Below, one piece after another: positions 15,594-23,701 of a DNA stretch of 64,000 nt. The position numbers were made by a program, and so were the translations under genes. The notes below the pieces were generated by a model. It was given only the letters and a program-made list of their open reading frames with translations, was not told the origin of the DNA and ran no database searches. The stretch comes from Pseudoalteromonas sp. NC201 (GTDB lineage: Bacteria > Pseudomonadota > Gammaproteobacteria > Enterobacterales > Alteromonadaceae). The DNA is taken from assembly GCF_002850255.1 (NCBI RefSeq), contig NZ_CP022522.1:2603125-2667124 (forward strand), written 5' to 3'. Within the stretch, counting starts at the first letter, position 1, and the number at the start of each line of letters is the position of its first letter.

Positions 15594-17351
15594 TTAGTTT
15601 CGATTCGCTTTTTTGAGTTTATCGCCGCCATTCCAACACCCAGCAATAGAGGCATGTTCAACCAAGGGCGAGGTGTTACCTCCCGCTAAACAAATGCCTA
15701 TCGACTTTTCTTGCCACCCAGCAGGGTTGCGCACTCTCAATGCAGTTTGTAGCGATTCAATGTCTTTAAACGCCGCTTGTAAGCCGATTTCTTCAATGGA
15801 TTTATTGGCTAGGAATGACTGTAAACTATCGTCTTCTTTGTCGATTATTTTGCCTTCGGCTTCACGCATTTTTTTGGCCATCATCACAGGCGTGAGCTTG
15901 GTGTAGTGCAAAGTCATGATCAAACGACTGTGGCCAACCAACAGCTTTGACAATATCGGTGTGGGTATTTCCCCCTCAATGGCGTAGCAAGTGATCAAAG
16001 AAACGCGTAATGCATGTAAAGGGAATAGCGGCCTTCTGGCATTTTTAGGGTCAACAAAATGTACTTTGGCACCATCTCTTAAAGTATGCTCTTTTTTCGC
16101 CACATCGTGCTCGAGTTGGGCAAGCAAAGCCACCCAAAGTGCGTTAACATAACCATCTGTAATTGGCATGCGCCGTTCGCGCTTACGATACGCAGCGGCA
16201 TTGCGAAACAAAAAGCAAATATCACCAATTTCACTGCGCTGAATTTTGGTTTTAGTGCTACCAAAGTGCTTGTAATCTAAGTCGTAAATTGAGGTGGGCT
16301 TGTTGATTGGGTTGTACTTTTCTTGCCAGTTTCTGAGCTTTTCTAGCCAATACAACACCTCTTCGTGTTGCCATGGGATCACGTATCCCCGAGTTATTTC
16401 GTCTTTGTTTCTATCTGCGGTTTTATTGGTGTTTATGTACATGCCCGTCATCACATCACCAATATCTGGCGTAATAATGCGGTGGAATACCCCTTTTTGC
16501 CATGGGCGCTTATCGCTGCCTTCAGCAAAAGGGTGTTGCGTATTCATTTGCCACTCGCCATTACTATAACGCCATGTATCAGCCTCGCCCGAGTCCAGCA
16601 TTCGCACTTGAAAGGTTCGTAAAGGTAACTGCAACTTAAGGTATAAAGCCATAGCACGAACGGGCGACCAAATTAAGTAAATGCTGTCACCCTTTTCTAG
16701 GGTTCTTAGTGCACCATCTATTCTCATCTGACGCTGTTTATCTAGCGTGTGTTTTTGCCAAACACAATCGGGGTCTGCTTTGTCTATCACCGATTCATCA
16801 ACCAAAATCCAGTCTTTTAAAAAGCGAGCGTTGGTGAAGAAGATCTCACTGTAGTCGATAGCCCACTTCCATTGCTTAAAGTGACCCCGAGGCGCGGGGC
16901 ATAATATGCTGCGCAGTTGCTTAATATAAGCGAAGGGTAAAGCGTTGTAGACAGTCTCCTGCCTTCTTACAGGGCTTTGCTCTTTATCAAAGGGGTTTTG
17001 AAATAGCGGCACGGGATCGCCATTATCATCTGGCTCTGAGTAGTAGGTGCTAATTATCCAATCAATAAAGCGGCATACATCGTTGTTTTGCCTAACACGG
17101 TAGCCTTCGTTCAGCTCAAACAACATAAGAAATTTGTTGTAGTCTTGATCTGCCAGTGTAAAAAGCTCAATGGGGTCGATAATAAATCGCGGTACCAAGT
17201 ATTCGTCTAAAAAGCGTGAAATAGCTGCGCGTGAGTGGTCAATGCCGTATTGCTTTTGTTCAAGCCAAGCAGAGGCCAACTCCCGCCATGTTTCCCAACC
17301 TGAGCCGTTTTTCTTGATAAACCAATTGAACTCATAATCCTGTGTTTTCAT
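15594..17351 (-). CDS. gmtZ: Large tyrosine recombinase, probable GmtZ, ended early by in-frame TAA
   Basis: This frame has 585 codons and ends at a TAA (15596-15594). Tyrosine-recombinase residues are present: H446-A-L-R449 (HxxR), H474 in LLVGHSRL, and nucleophile Y483 in TLHYTKL. After the catalytic domain come a helical segment and Cys-containing motifs (IGICLAGG, IAGCWNGG) that seem to need the CIRC motif located after the stop. The uninterrupted reading would be about 861 residues. The start overlaps the end of gmtY by 4 bp (ATGA). The catalytic core is complete, so a truncated enzyme could retain some activity. Family naming is from memory. Confidence 0.75.
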   Translation of the reverse strand: MKTQDYEFNWFIKKNGSGWETWRELASAWLEQKQYGIDHSRAAISRFLDEYLVPRFIIDPIELFTLADQDYNKFLMLFELNEGYRVRQNNDVCRFIDWIISTYYSEPDDNGDPVPLFQNPFDKEQSPVRRQETVYNALPFAYIKQLRSILCPAPRGHFKQWKWAIDYSEIFFTNARFLKDWILVDESVIDKADPDCVWQKHTLDKQRQMRIDGALRTLEKGDSIYLIWSPVRAMALYLKLQLPLRTFQVRMLDSGEADTWRYSNGEWQMNTQHPFAEGSDKRPWQKGVFHRIITPDIGDVMTGMYINTNKTADRNKDEITRGYVIPWQHEEVLYWLEKLRNWQEKYNPINKPTSIYDLDYKHFGSTKTKIQRSEIGDICFLFRNAAAYRKRERRMPITDGYVNALWVALLAQLEHDVAKKEHTLRDGAKVHFVDPKNARRPLFPLHALRVSLITCYAIEGEIPTPILSKLLVGHSRLIMTLHYTKLTPVMMAKKMREAEGKIIDKEDDSLQSFLANKSIEEIGLQAAFKDIESLQTALRVRNPAGWQEKSIGICLAGGNTSPLVEHASIAGCWNGGDKLKKANRN

Positions 17352-18817
17352 GGTTTATATCTCCTTAATTTAGGGTACTTACCGCTAAATAGCCCATCAG
17401 GGTCAATATCTTCAAAGCCAGATTCCATCACGTTTTGCCAGCTCACGCTGACGTCTTCTTTAAACTCGGCATAGTGTTGACCATCAAGGTTTTTTGACGC
17501 TCTTTCACATGCCAACGTCACGTCTCTAATACTGGGCTGGGTATAAACGGCTTGTGATAATAACGAAGCATGGTGGAGTGCCTTTTTGATCAGCCTTGGA
17601 TCAATGCCCGCGCTCGACATACGTCTGCCATAAGCATGACGATGGGCATGCGGGGTTCGCCCTTCGGGTTTTGACACTACAAGGCTGATACGGGCCATGG
17701 CCGCTTTATAACTTTGGTTAAACGCGTTTAGGGTGAGCGATTGACCTTCGTGTGTTTGTGAAAAAGACACAAATGCGTAAGGGTGCATTCTTGGTAACGG
17801 TAAAAGGTAAAGTAAGTATTGCTGCCACAACTTGGCAAATAGCTCACCGTAAAAGGCAGGAAACCAGTGCAGTTGAATGTAGTTTTCGTCATCATCAACC
17901 ACTTTGGTTTTCCAGCCAATTCGGGCGGTACCCGTCATACGGTTACGAGGAATTAGGTTGAAGTTCTCAGCCAAATACGCTGCGCGTGTTTTTTGTCGTT
18001 TGCGGCCAGTCCAGTTATTTGGTGCTCTGCCATCTTCGGGGTGATACAAACGTACTATCACACCACTTGGGTTTTCTGGGTCGTAAAACACATCATCCAC
18101 CCAAAGGTGCAAAGCATCACTTTCGCGTACACCGGTGCCATGCATCAGCAACACAATAAGCTGATCACGCAGTGCCACGCGCTTATCCCTGGCTTTGCCT
18201 AAACCTTGAATAAAAAAGGGTTTAAAGAGCTTTTCTGGAAATGAAATGGCATCACCGTCAACCTTAAGCACATCCTTTTTACCACGTACCTTGCGCACGG
18301 TTTTAAGCACACTGGGTAAAGGGTTGCTTTTAATATGGCCTAAAAAGTTGTACTGATTGCGTTTGTACCATGCAGCATAGTTAAGGCGTTCTTGATGAGA
18401 GCTGGCTTGTTCAAATGGATTTAAGCTAGTTGTATTTCTGTTATTGGCGAGCCAATCCGTTAAGCCATTTAGCGCAGATAAAAGTTGATTTACGTTTGCT
18501 GTAGAGCGAGGTAGCCAATATAAACCCGATGGATCATTCCCTTCTGGGCTAATGGTACCCAGTGACAAACGCATTACAAATGATTTAAATAACTTGCTGG
18601 CGTCTGAAAATAATCCTGTGTTGGCTTCCATGTACTCGAGTAACAATTGGCAAGCAAACGTAATGCGATTCATCCATGGCAAACTTTTAATGTGCGACTG
18701 GCTTATAACGTAATCAAGTAAGGGATCGAATACGCCATATTCGCTAAGCAACACAGGTACTTCAATCAATAAGCCTGAATTATCTGTTTTAACCTGCGCA
18801 AGAACTTTGACTAACAC
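17348..18817 (-). CDS. gmtY: Tyrosine recombinase, probable GmtY
   Basis: This 489-residue integrase is the first gene of the mobility operon, about 100 bp from the right-hand repeat. The catalytic domain is in the C-terminal half: R231 in GTGVRESDAL, H390-A-H-R393 (HxxR, followed by His), H415/H416 in ALHHASLL, and probable nucleophile Y425. The N-terminal 190 residues form the DNA-binding arm and core domains. With GmtZ it probably cuts and joins the island at the ffs-adjacent site. Two tyrosine recombinases in one overlapping unit resemble Tn554-type transposons. No excisionase-like gene is visible. Confidence 0.8.
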   Translation of the reverse strand: MLVKVLAQVKTDNSGLLIEVPVLLSEYGVFDPLLDYVISQSHIKSLPWMNRITFACQLLLEYMEANTGLFSDASKLFKSFVMRLSLGTISPEGNDPSGLYWLPRSTANVNQLLSALNGLTDWLANNRNTTSLNPFEQASSHQERLNYAAWYKRNQYNFLGHIKSNPLPSVLKTVRKVRGKKDVLKVDGDAISFPEKLFKPFFIQGLGKARDKRVALRDQLIVLLMHGTGVRESDALHLWVDDVFYDPENPSGVIVRLYHPEDGRAPNNWTGRKRQKTRAAYLAENFNLIPRNRMTGTARIGWKTKVVDDDENYIQLHWFPAFYGELFAKLWQQYLLYLLPLPRMHPYAFVSFSQTHEGQSLTLNAFNQSYKAAMARISLVVSKPEGRTPHAHRHAYGRRMSSAGIDPRLIKKALHHASLLSQAVYTQPSIRDVTLACERASKNLDGQHYAEFKEDVSVSWQNVMESGFEDIDPDGLFSGKYPKLRRYKP

Positions 18818-18917
18818 GGTAACGAAACCAATTAGTGCTGAAGAGTTTTAGTAGATTAGTATAAGAAGTGCTATTGATCTAATGAACTGAGAATTAGTTT
18901 TTAATTGGATTTATAAG

Positions 18918-18986
18918 GGAATTAGTATGTTTTAGTATAGTTTTAAGTGCTATTAATAAGACTTACACTTCAAACAACACACTTGG
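18918..18986. repeat. Right 69-bp direct repeat, att-like, adjoining ffs
   Basis: It matches 8565-8633 with three substitutions. It lies between the gmtY start and the 3' end of ffs, 11 bp from the RNA. Within 18853-18960 the motif ATTAGTAT...AGTGCTATT occurs twice, giving a pair of possible recombinase-binding arms. Confidence 0.85.
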
Positions 18987-18997
18987 AGTGTTTGGGT

Positions 18998-19107
18998 GGC
19001 AGTCTTACCAGCCACATCCCGGCACACAAGTCATACGCTGTGGCTGCTTCGTTCCCGACCTGACCAGATTCACGTACTATTGTTGCGAGAGGACCAATAA
19101 GACTACC
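18998..19107 (-). ncRNA. ffs: 4.5S signal recognition particle RNA
   Basis: On the minus strand the RNA contains the conserved apical region GGTCAGGTCGGGAACGAAGC followed by AGCC, and GTGCCGGGATG in the 3' arm, matching bacterial 4.5S RNA. The ends pair as GGUAGUCUUA with UAAGACUGCC, giving about 110 nt, close to the 114 nt of E. coli. It partners Ffh in co-translational membrane targeting. The island stops 11 bp beyond its 3' end, so native downstream sequence has been replaced by the island repeat, but the RNA itself is intact. Confidence 0.92.
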
Positions 19108-19175
19108 ATTGAGGGCCTTGTTTGGCGCGGGAAGAATTATCTCGAAGATTGCAGGGGGATGCAAGGGAAAAGTCA

Positions 19176-19222
19176 AAAAGCTTGGCTAACTGGGTGATGT
19201 TTAAACAGTTTGCCAAGCTTTT
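19176..19222 (-). terminator. Terminator between the DUF3014 gene and ffs
   Basis: An 11-bp perfect stem AAAAGCTTGGC/GCCAAGCTTTT with a 25-base loop, A/T-flanked on both sides, sits 24 bp after the DUF3014 stop on the minus strand. Confidence 0.6.
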
Positions 19223-19245
19223 GTGGATTTTATGAGGCTGTGTGC

Positions 19246-20124
19246 TTATTTGTTCAACACAATTTTGATTTCTTCTAGGCGCTTTTTCACTTTCTTCATG
19301 TTTTCAGGGCCCATTCTTAAGAACTGTTTTTGCGCCGGAGAAAGTTGCTCCCATTCTGCATAAGCATATTTATAGGTAACTGAGTCTTTTACCAAAGGCA
19401 GTGCAGTGTCTGGAATGGGTGTTGCCAACAACTCGTCGATTGCATCAGTTAACGTGCCGTTGAATTCATCTCCTTCGTAGCCTATTTCTTCGTATGCTTC
19501 TTCAAATAATGGTTTGTATTGGTCATATAGTCTAACCACTTGCGCGGTACTCATGGTGTCGAACATGGCGACATAAGGTGTGTAACGCTCGTAGCTGTTA
19601 GGATCGGTAATAATAATGTCGTCATCAATTACGCTAAAGCCATCTTGCGGCTTCACCACTGGTGCGTGGTTTTCTGCCACTTTACCCTTTGCTAGGTTAT
19701 CTACATAAACTACCGTGCGGCGGATCACGTCATCGTCTGCCAGCAATTTTACCGCTTGATTAGAAAGATAATTCGATACCGCTTCTTTAATTTCGGTATC
19801 ACTTTGTGAAAGCGGTGGTAGTGTTACTTCAGGTTCTACCGGTTCTACTTGCTCTGGCTCGATTTGCTCTCGTTGCGGTGGCAAGGTTACTTCAGGTTCA
19901 ACCACTTGCTCAGGTGGTGTTTCTCTTGCGGTATTGACCAGTGGCGTTTCTGTTTGTTCAGGCACAACAATATCTTGTTTTACCTTTTGGTTTTCCGTCG
20001 ATGGAGTGTCTTTTTGTGCTAGCACAAACACAGCCACAATAATCAACGCTAGTACAACTACTGCGGCAAATAACAAGTGGCTGTTAGAAGGTCTTTTATT
20101 ACCTTCTTGATGATTCTCTGACAT
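19246..20124 (-). CDS. DUF3014 domain membrane-anchored protein
   Basis: This 292-residue protein has one membrane helix (about 19-40, LLFAAVVVLALIIVAVFVLA), a Pro/Glu-rich spacer with two copies of EPEVTLPP (about 75-105), and the DUF3014 domain (about 105-290): VVYVDNLAKGKVAENHAP, YERYTPYVAMFD, EAYEEIGY, LLATPIP, AEWEQLSPAQKQFLRMGPEN. The bulk should be periplasmic. Function is unknown for the family. It is a single gene, transcribed toward ffs and followed by a hairpin. Confidence 0.88.
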   Translation of the reverse strand: MSENHQEGNKRPSNSHLLFAAVVVLALIIVAVFVLAQKDTPSTENQKVKQDIVVPEQTETPLVNTARETPPEQVVEPEVTLPPQREQIEPEQVEPVEPEVTLPPLSQSDTEIKEAVSNYLSNQAVKLLADDDVIRRTVVYVDNLAKGKVAENHAPVVKPQDGFSVIDDDIIITDPNSYERYTPYVAMFDTMSTAQVVRLYDQYKPLFEEAYEEIGYEGDEFNGTLTDAIDELLATPIPDTALPLVKDSVTYKYAYAEWEQLSPAQKQFLRMGPENMKKVKKRLEEIKIVLNK

Positions 20125-20678
20125 GGGGACTCCCTCTTCGTCATTGTTGATACGCGTTAATGTAAAACTATCACCAAATACTTGACTAATAACTTAATGC
20201 GCGCTGAAACCCTAAAAAAATGCGTTGTGGTGCAAACTCTGGCTACACCTTGTTCAAACATTTGATCTTAATAAAAATACTTGAGCACCGAACTTAAGTT
20301 CAGTACATTGAAGTTAAGCTACATTGCCACTTTATTAAATACAAAATCGCGCCAATTAGCGACTAAATTAAACCGCTAGTTTGTTAAAATTTGTTTGTGC
20401 CACCATAGCGCTTTAGTGCTTAAATTTCAAAATAATAGCCTAATATGTTGCGCGGGTATGTGCACTCAGACAACTTGGGTTTTAGCTAGGTTCAACTAGA
20501 ATAAATAATACAACCTATAAGCGGCTTAAGGGCAGAGTGGCACTTTACTACTAAAAATAACGCATTTACTGGAGTTATCAACTCTTTGCACCTAAAGCAT
20601 TACAACATCAACAAAGATAAATAACGCATAAAAAGACCAAATTTAAATTAAGCAAATTTAACAGCAGGATGGCCTCTT
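20125..20678. other. Long intergenic region between divergent genes
   Basis: No gene, RNA or mobile element is recognised in these 554 bases. The region is AT-rich and must contain the divergent promoters of the DUF3014 and patatin genes. A palindrome GAACTTAAGTTC occurs near 20290. Confidence 0.4.
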
Positions 20679-21818
20679 TTGAGAAAGCATAGAACGAGTG
20701 ATAAAAAAATTGCCTTACTACTGACTGGAGGTGGTGCAAGGGCTGCTTATCAAGTTGGGGTATTAAAGGCGCTTGCGCAAAGTATGCCTCGTACTTCTCC
20801 CCTCCCTTTTGAGATCATTACTGGTACTTCTGCCGGCGCAATTAACTCGGCGGGGATTGCCTGTTACGCATCTTGTTTTCACCTTGCGGTGAAAAAAGTG
20901 GAATATATTTGGAAGAACTTTAGCACCGATATGGTGTACAAAAGCTCGTTTACTGGTGCATACGGCCATTTATTTGCCAATATGATGCGCAGCTTTCAAG
21001 CGCAATACCTTAATCAGCCACCAGCCAGCTTGTTAAATAACTCGCCGCTTCGAAAGCTGCTGGCCAATGTGCTTGATTTAAATCGCATCGATCATAATCT
21101 ACACCGCCATTATCTTGATGCCATCGCGATTACGGTTTCGAGCTATTCTACTGGTAAATCAGTGGCGTTTTATCAGGCGAACAATGCTGAGCCTTGGCAG
21201 CGCTCAAAGCGCGAAGGTGTTCCGGGCACAATTTCGCTCGACTTACTCATGGCAAGTTCGGCTATACCTATGGTGTTTCCAAGCGTGCGCGTTAAGCATC
21301 ATTACTATGGTGATGGCTCTATCCACCAGCTCTCCCCGCTTAGCCCTGCCATTCACTTAGGTGCGGATAAAATCTTTGTGATTGGTGTTGAGCAGCCTAA
21401 ACTACCACAGCCGCTCGGTTATGAGCCGCATTTTCCAGGAATGTCTGTGGTCGCCGGTCACCTGCTAGACAGTGTGTTTAGCGATACCTTAAATTCAGAC
21501 ATCGAACGGCTCGACCGCGTCAACCGTACGGTAAGCTTGCTACCGGCCCGAGAGAAGCACAAAGAGCTTAGGCGAGTAGATCATATGCTCATCAAGCCAA
21601 CGGTTAATTTTAATGAAGTCGCAGATCATTATTACGAAGATATGCCGTTGGCAATCAAGCTGTTACTCAGAACCATGGGGGTTAAAAAGCATTCTCCGTC
21701 GAGTTTAACGAGTTACTTGCTGTTTGAGCGTACTTATACACAAAAACTCATTGAGCTTGGATTTGAAGACGGCATGAACCGCTTGGACGAAATGAGAGAG
21801 TTTTTGGAACTCAAATAA
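20679..21818 (+). CDS. Patatin-like phospholipase
   Basis: This 379-residue lipid acyl hydrolase has LLTGGGARAAYQVGVL (oxyanion hole, about 14-29), GTSAG with nucleophile S51, and YGDGS giving the catalytic Asp near 210: the Ser-Asp dyad of patatins. There is no signal peptide. The TTG start at 20679 follows an AGGA; the nearby ATG at 20669 is out of frame. It probably hydrolyses membrane phospholipids. It leads a likely operon with the beta-propeller protein (24-bp gap) and an acetyltransferase (6-bp gap). Confidence 0.88.
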   Translation: MRKHRTSDKKIALLLTGGGARAAYQVGVLKALAQSMPRTSPLPFEIITGTSAGAINSAGIACYASCFHLAVKKVEYIWKNFSTDMVYKSSFTGAYGHLFANMMRSFQAQYLNQPPASLLNNSPLRKLLANVLDLNRIDHNLHRHYLDAIAITVSSYSTGKSVAFYQANNAEPWQRSKREGVPGTISLDLLMASSAIPMVFPSVRVKHHYYGDGSIHQLSPLSPAIHLGADKIFVIGVEQPKLPQPLGYEPHFPGMSVVAGHLLDSVFSDTLNSDIERLDRVNRTVSLLPAREKHKELRRVDHMLIKPTVNFNEVADHYYEDMPLAIKLLLRTMGVKKHSPSSLTSYLLFERTYTQKLIELGFEDGMNRLDEMREFLELK

Positions 21819-21842
21819 GATTTACAATAATAAAAATAGGTA

Positions 21843-23030
21843 GTGAAAAAGATGTATAAACCTACTATAAGTGCACTTCTGCTTATCGCACTTGGGTCAA
21901 TTTCATTTAGCGCACACAGCCAAACGTTCGACGTTGTTCAAACCATCCAAAATAACACCGCAGGGTTTAGCGGCTTAGATAATCCAAGGCAGCTGCGTTT
22001 TAATCACCAAGGTACACAGGCCGTTGCAGTAAGTGGCGACGATAACGCAGTGGTTACATTTTCGCTTAATGCAAATAAACAGCTAGTCCAAGATCAACTC
22101 TTTCAATCGAGCGGTGCGCACCCGCTTTTACTTACTGGCGCATCCGATGCGGTATTCGTAAATAGCAATCTCATTCTTAACACTAGCTTTTACGATGGTG
22201 CATTAAATGTGTTTGCAAAAGATAAAGCGGGTAAGTTTAACCTTGTGCAAACCTTTTCTGACGAAGTGTCTTACAAAGTGGTGTTTGATCCAACCAAAAA
22301 TGCCTCAGCTCATGACACCCTTGGCTTGTTTGCACCTTGGAAAATTAGTTTAAGTGGCGACAAGCGCTATGCATTTGTCCCAAGTTATAAAAGCAATACG
22401 GTCACTGCTTTTAGGATCACTCCTACAAACAGCGTGACGTGGCTAGGCCCTATTGATAGCGCTGAGCAAACTGACATGGGTGGGCCTGTGGATGTGCTAG
22501 TAAGTAAAGAGGCTAACGCGCTTATCGTTGCAGGTTATGAAGGCGATGTCATTACGCTGTGGCAACAGACAAAAGGTACTTATACTGTTAAGCAGCGCAT
22601 CGTTAAAGACGACACTAACCAGCTCGCACTCAGTAAACCACAAGCCTTGGTTGCAAGCTCAGATTTCACTGTTTTTTATGTTGCTGCGGCGGGCAGTAAC
22701 AGCATTTTAGCCTTTGAGCGTCAACAAAACGGCCAATATCATTTGCTCCAGACCATTGATGCAAACCAAGTTGGCAAGCCACTTAACGGTGTCTCCTCCT
22801 TGTTACTTGCTGCTGATGGCAAAAGGTTGTTCGCAGCCTCTGAGAGTAGCTCTGGTATTGCAGAGTTTAGCGTTACCGCAACAGGCAAGCTCACACATAT
22901 CGCAACTTTTGATGATTTGACCAATCCCTTAGCCAATATATCGGCCTTGGCTTTTGTAACTGACCCAAATCACTTAGCTGTATCTCTTGCAAAACAAGAT
23001 ACCATCAAAATACTCAAAATAAGGAAGTAG
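21843..23030 (+). CDS. Exported lactonase-type beta-propeller protein
   Basis: This 395-residue protein has a signal peptide (about 1-26, ending FSAHSQ) and a seven-bladed propeller built of repeats such as NPRQLRFNHQGTQAVAVSG, ALVASSDFTVFYVAAAGSNS and VSSLLLAADGKRLFAASESS, typical of the 6-phosphogluconolactonase/YVTN-like class. No defined active site is visible, so a binding role is as likely as hydrolysis. The start is GTG at 21843, or ATG at 21852. It is second in the patatin operon. Confidence 0.75.
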   Translation: MKKMYKPTISALLLIALGSISFSAHSQTFDVVQTIQNNTAGFSGLDNPRQLRFNHQGTQAVAVSGDDNAVVTFSLNANKQLVQDQLFQSSGAHPLLLTGASDAVFVNSNLILNTSFYDGALNVFAKDKAGKFNLVQTFSDEVSYKVVFDPTKNASAHDTLGLFAPWKISLSGDKRYAFVPSYKSNTVTAFRITPTNSVTWLGPIDSAEQTDMGGPVDVLVSKEANALIVAGYEGDVITLWQQTKGTYTVKQRIVKDDTNQLALSKPQALVASSDFTVFYVAAAGSNSILAFERQQNGQYHLLQTIDANQVGKPLNGVSSLLLAADGKRLFAASESSSGIAEFSVTATGKLTHIATFDDLTNPLANISALAFVTDPNHLAVSLAKQDTIKILKIRK

Positions 23031-23036
23031 TAACGC

Positions 23037-23618
23037 ATGTGGCCAACTAATAAACCACTGATAGGACACCATGTCACCCTTGAACCATTATCAACAACCC
23101 ATGTTAATGCGCTGCAACAAGCAGTAAAAGATGGTGAAGCTTGGAAGCTTTGGTATGCCAATGTGCCCAATCCAGACGATATGGAACGCTATGTTAACAC
23201 TGCGATAAGCCAAGCATCTGAAGGCAACCTTGCGTATGTGGTAAGGCTAAATAGCAGCAACGAAATTGTGGGAACCACCCGCTATTACAATGCAGATATA
23301 GCCAATCGCCGTGCCATGCTAGGCTATACTTGGTACAGCGATAAAGTGCGTCGAACAGCGGTTAACACCGAGTGTAAGCTTTTGCTGTTACAGCAACTTT
23401 TTGAAGATTTTGACGCCATTGCCGTGGAGTTTAGAACTCACTTTTTCAACCATGCCTCTCGCAGTGCCATTGAGCGACTTGGCGCCAAACTCGATGGTAT
23501 CTTGCGCAGCCACCAGATCGGTAGAAACAGCGAGCTAAGAGACACTGTTGTGTATTCGATTATCGCCTCAGAATGGCCCACCGTTAAGCAGCATTTATTG
23601 AGCAAGCTCGACAGATAG
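23037..23618 (+). CDS. RimJ/RimL-type GNAT acetyltransferase
   Basis: This 193-residue acetyltransferase of the RimJ/RimL class has VTLEPLSTTHVNAL near the start, IVGTTRYYNADIANRRAMLG (about 78-97), and the CoA-site region YTWYSDKVRRTAVNTECKLL, with NHASRSAIERLGAK after it. It starts 6 bp after the propeller gene and probably shares its transcript. The substrate is unknown. A REP-like palindrome lies just downstream, between this gene and the convergent esterase. Confidence 0.85.
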   Translation: MWPTNKPLIGHHVTLEPLSTTHVNALQQAVKDGEAWKLWYANVPNPDDMERYVNTAISQASEGNLAYVVRLNSSNEIVGTTRYYNADIANRRAMLGYTWYSDKVRRTAVNTECKLLLLQQLFEDFDAIAVEFRTHFFNHASRSAIERLGAKLDGILRSHQIGRNSELRDTVVYSIIASEWPTVKQHLLSKLDR

Positions 23619-23636
23619 GTAGTAAAAGCATAAAAG

Positions 23637-23697
23637 ATCGCAGGGTGAACCTGCTCCTACTCCGTGTTGTAGGAGACGCTTTACGCGGCGATCTGTA
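23637..23697. repeat. Single REP-like palindromic element
   Basis: A nested palindrome: outer GATCGC/GCGATC arms enclose CTCCTAC/GTAGGAG arms, separated by ACGCTTTACGC on the right. It is the same unit as in the nine-copy array at 27129-27831. It sits between convergent genes and could end transcription in both directions. Confidence 0.85.
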
Positions 23698-23701
23698 TAG
23701 C

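Larger units (their letters stand above)
8634..18986. mobile_element. Genomic island, probable Gamma-Mobile-Trio (GMT) element inserted at ffs
   Basis: The island is about 10.35 kb, bounded by 69-bp direct repeats, with its right edge 11 bp from the 3' end of the 4.5S RNA gene. The mobility module at the right end is three overlapping genes with two tyrosine recombinases. The cargo is a TIR protein with a small partner, a truncated TniA-like transposase, a resolvase, a CoiA-like protein, an ADP-ribosyltransferase-like protein and a cyclase-like protein. The stretch 8634-8848 holds no gene I can recognise. GMT islands in Vibrio and other Gammaproteobacteria are known to carry anti-phage and antibacterial cargo; assignment to that class rests on recalled protein features. 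The repeat outside the left edge, plus scrambled resolvase pieces, suggests an older element occupied the same site. Confidence 0.8.

Noticed and set aside
18988..19197. Open frames on both strands over 18970-19197
   Set aside because: The DNA is the 4.5S RNA gene, whose conserved structure explains the sequence.
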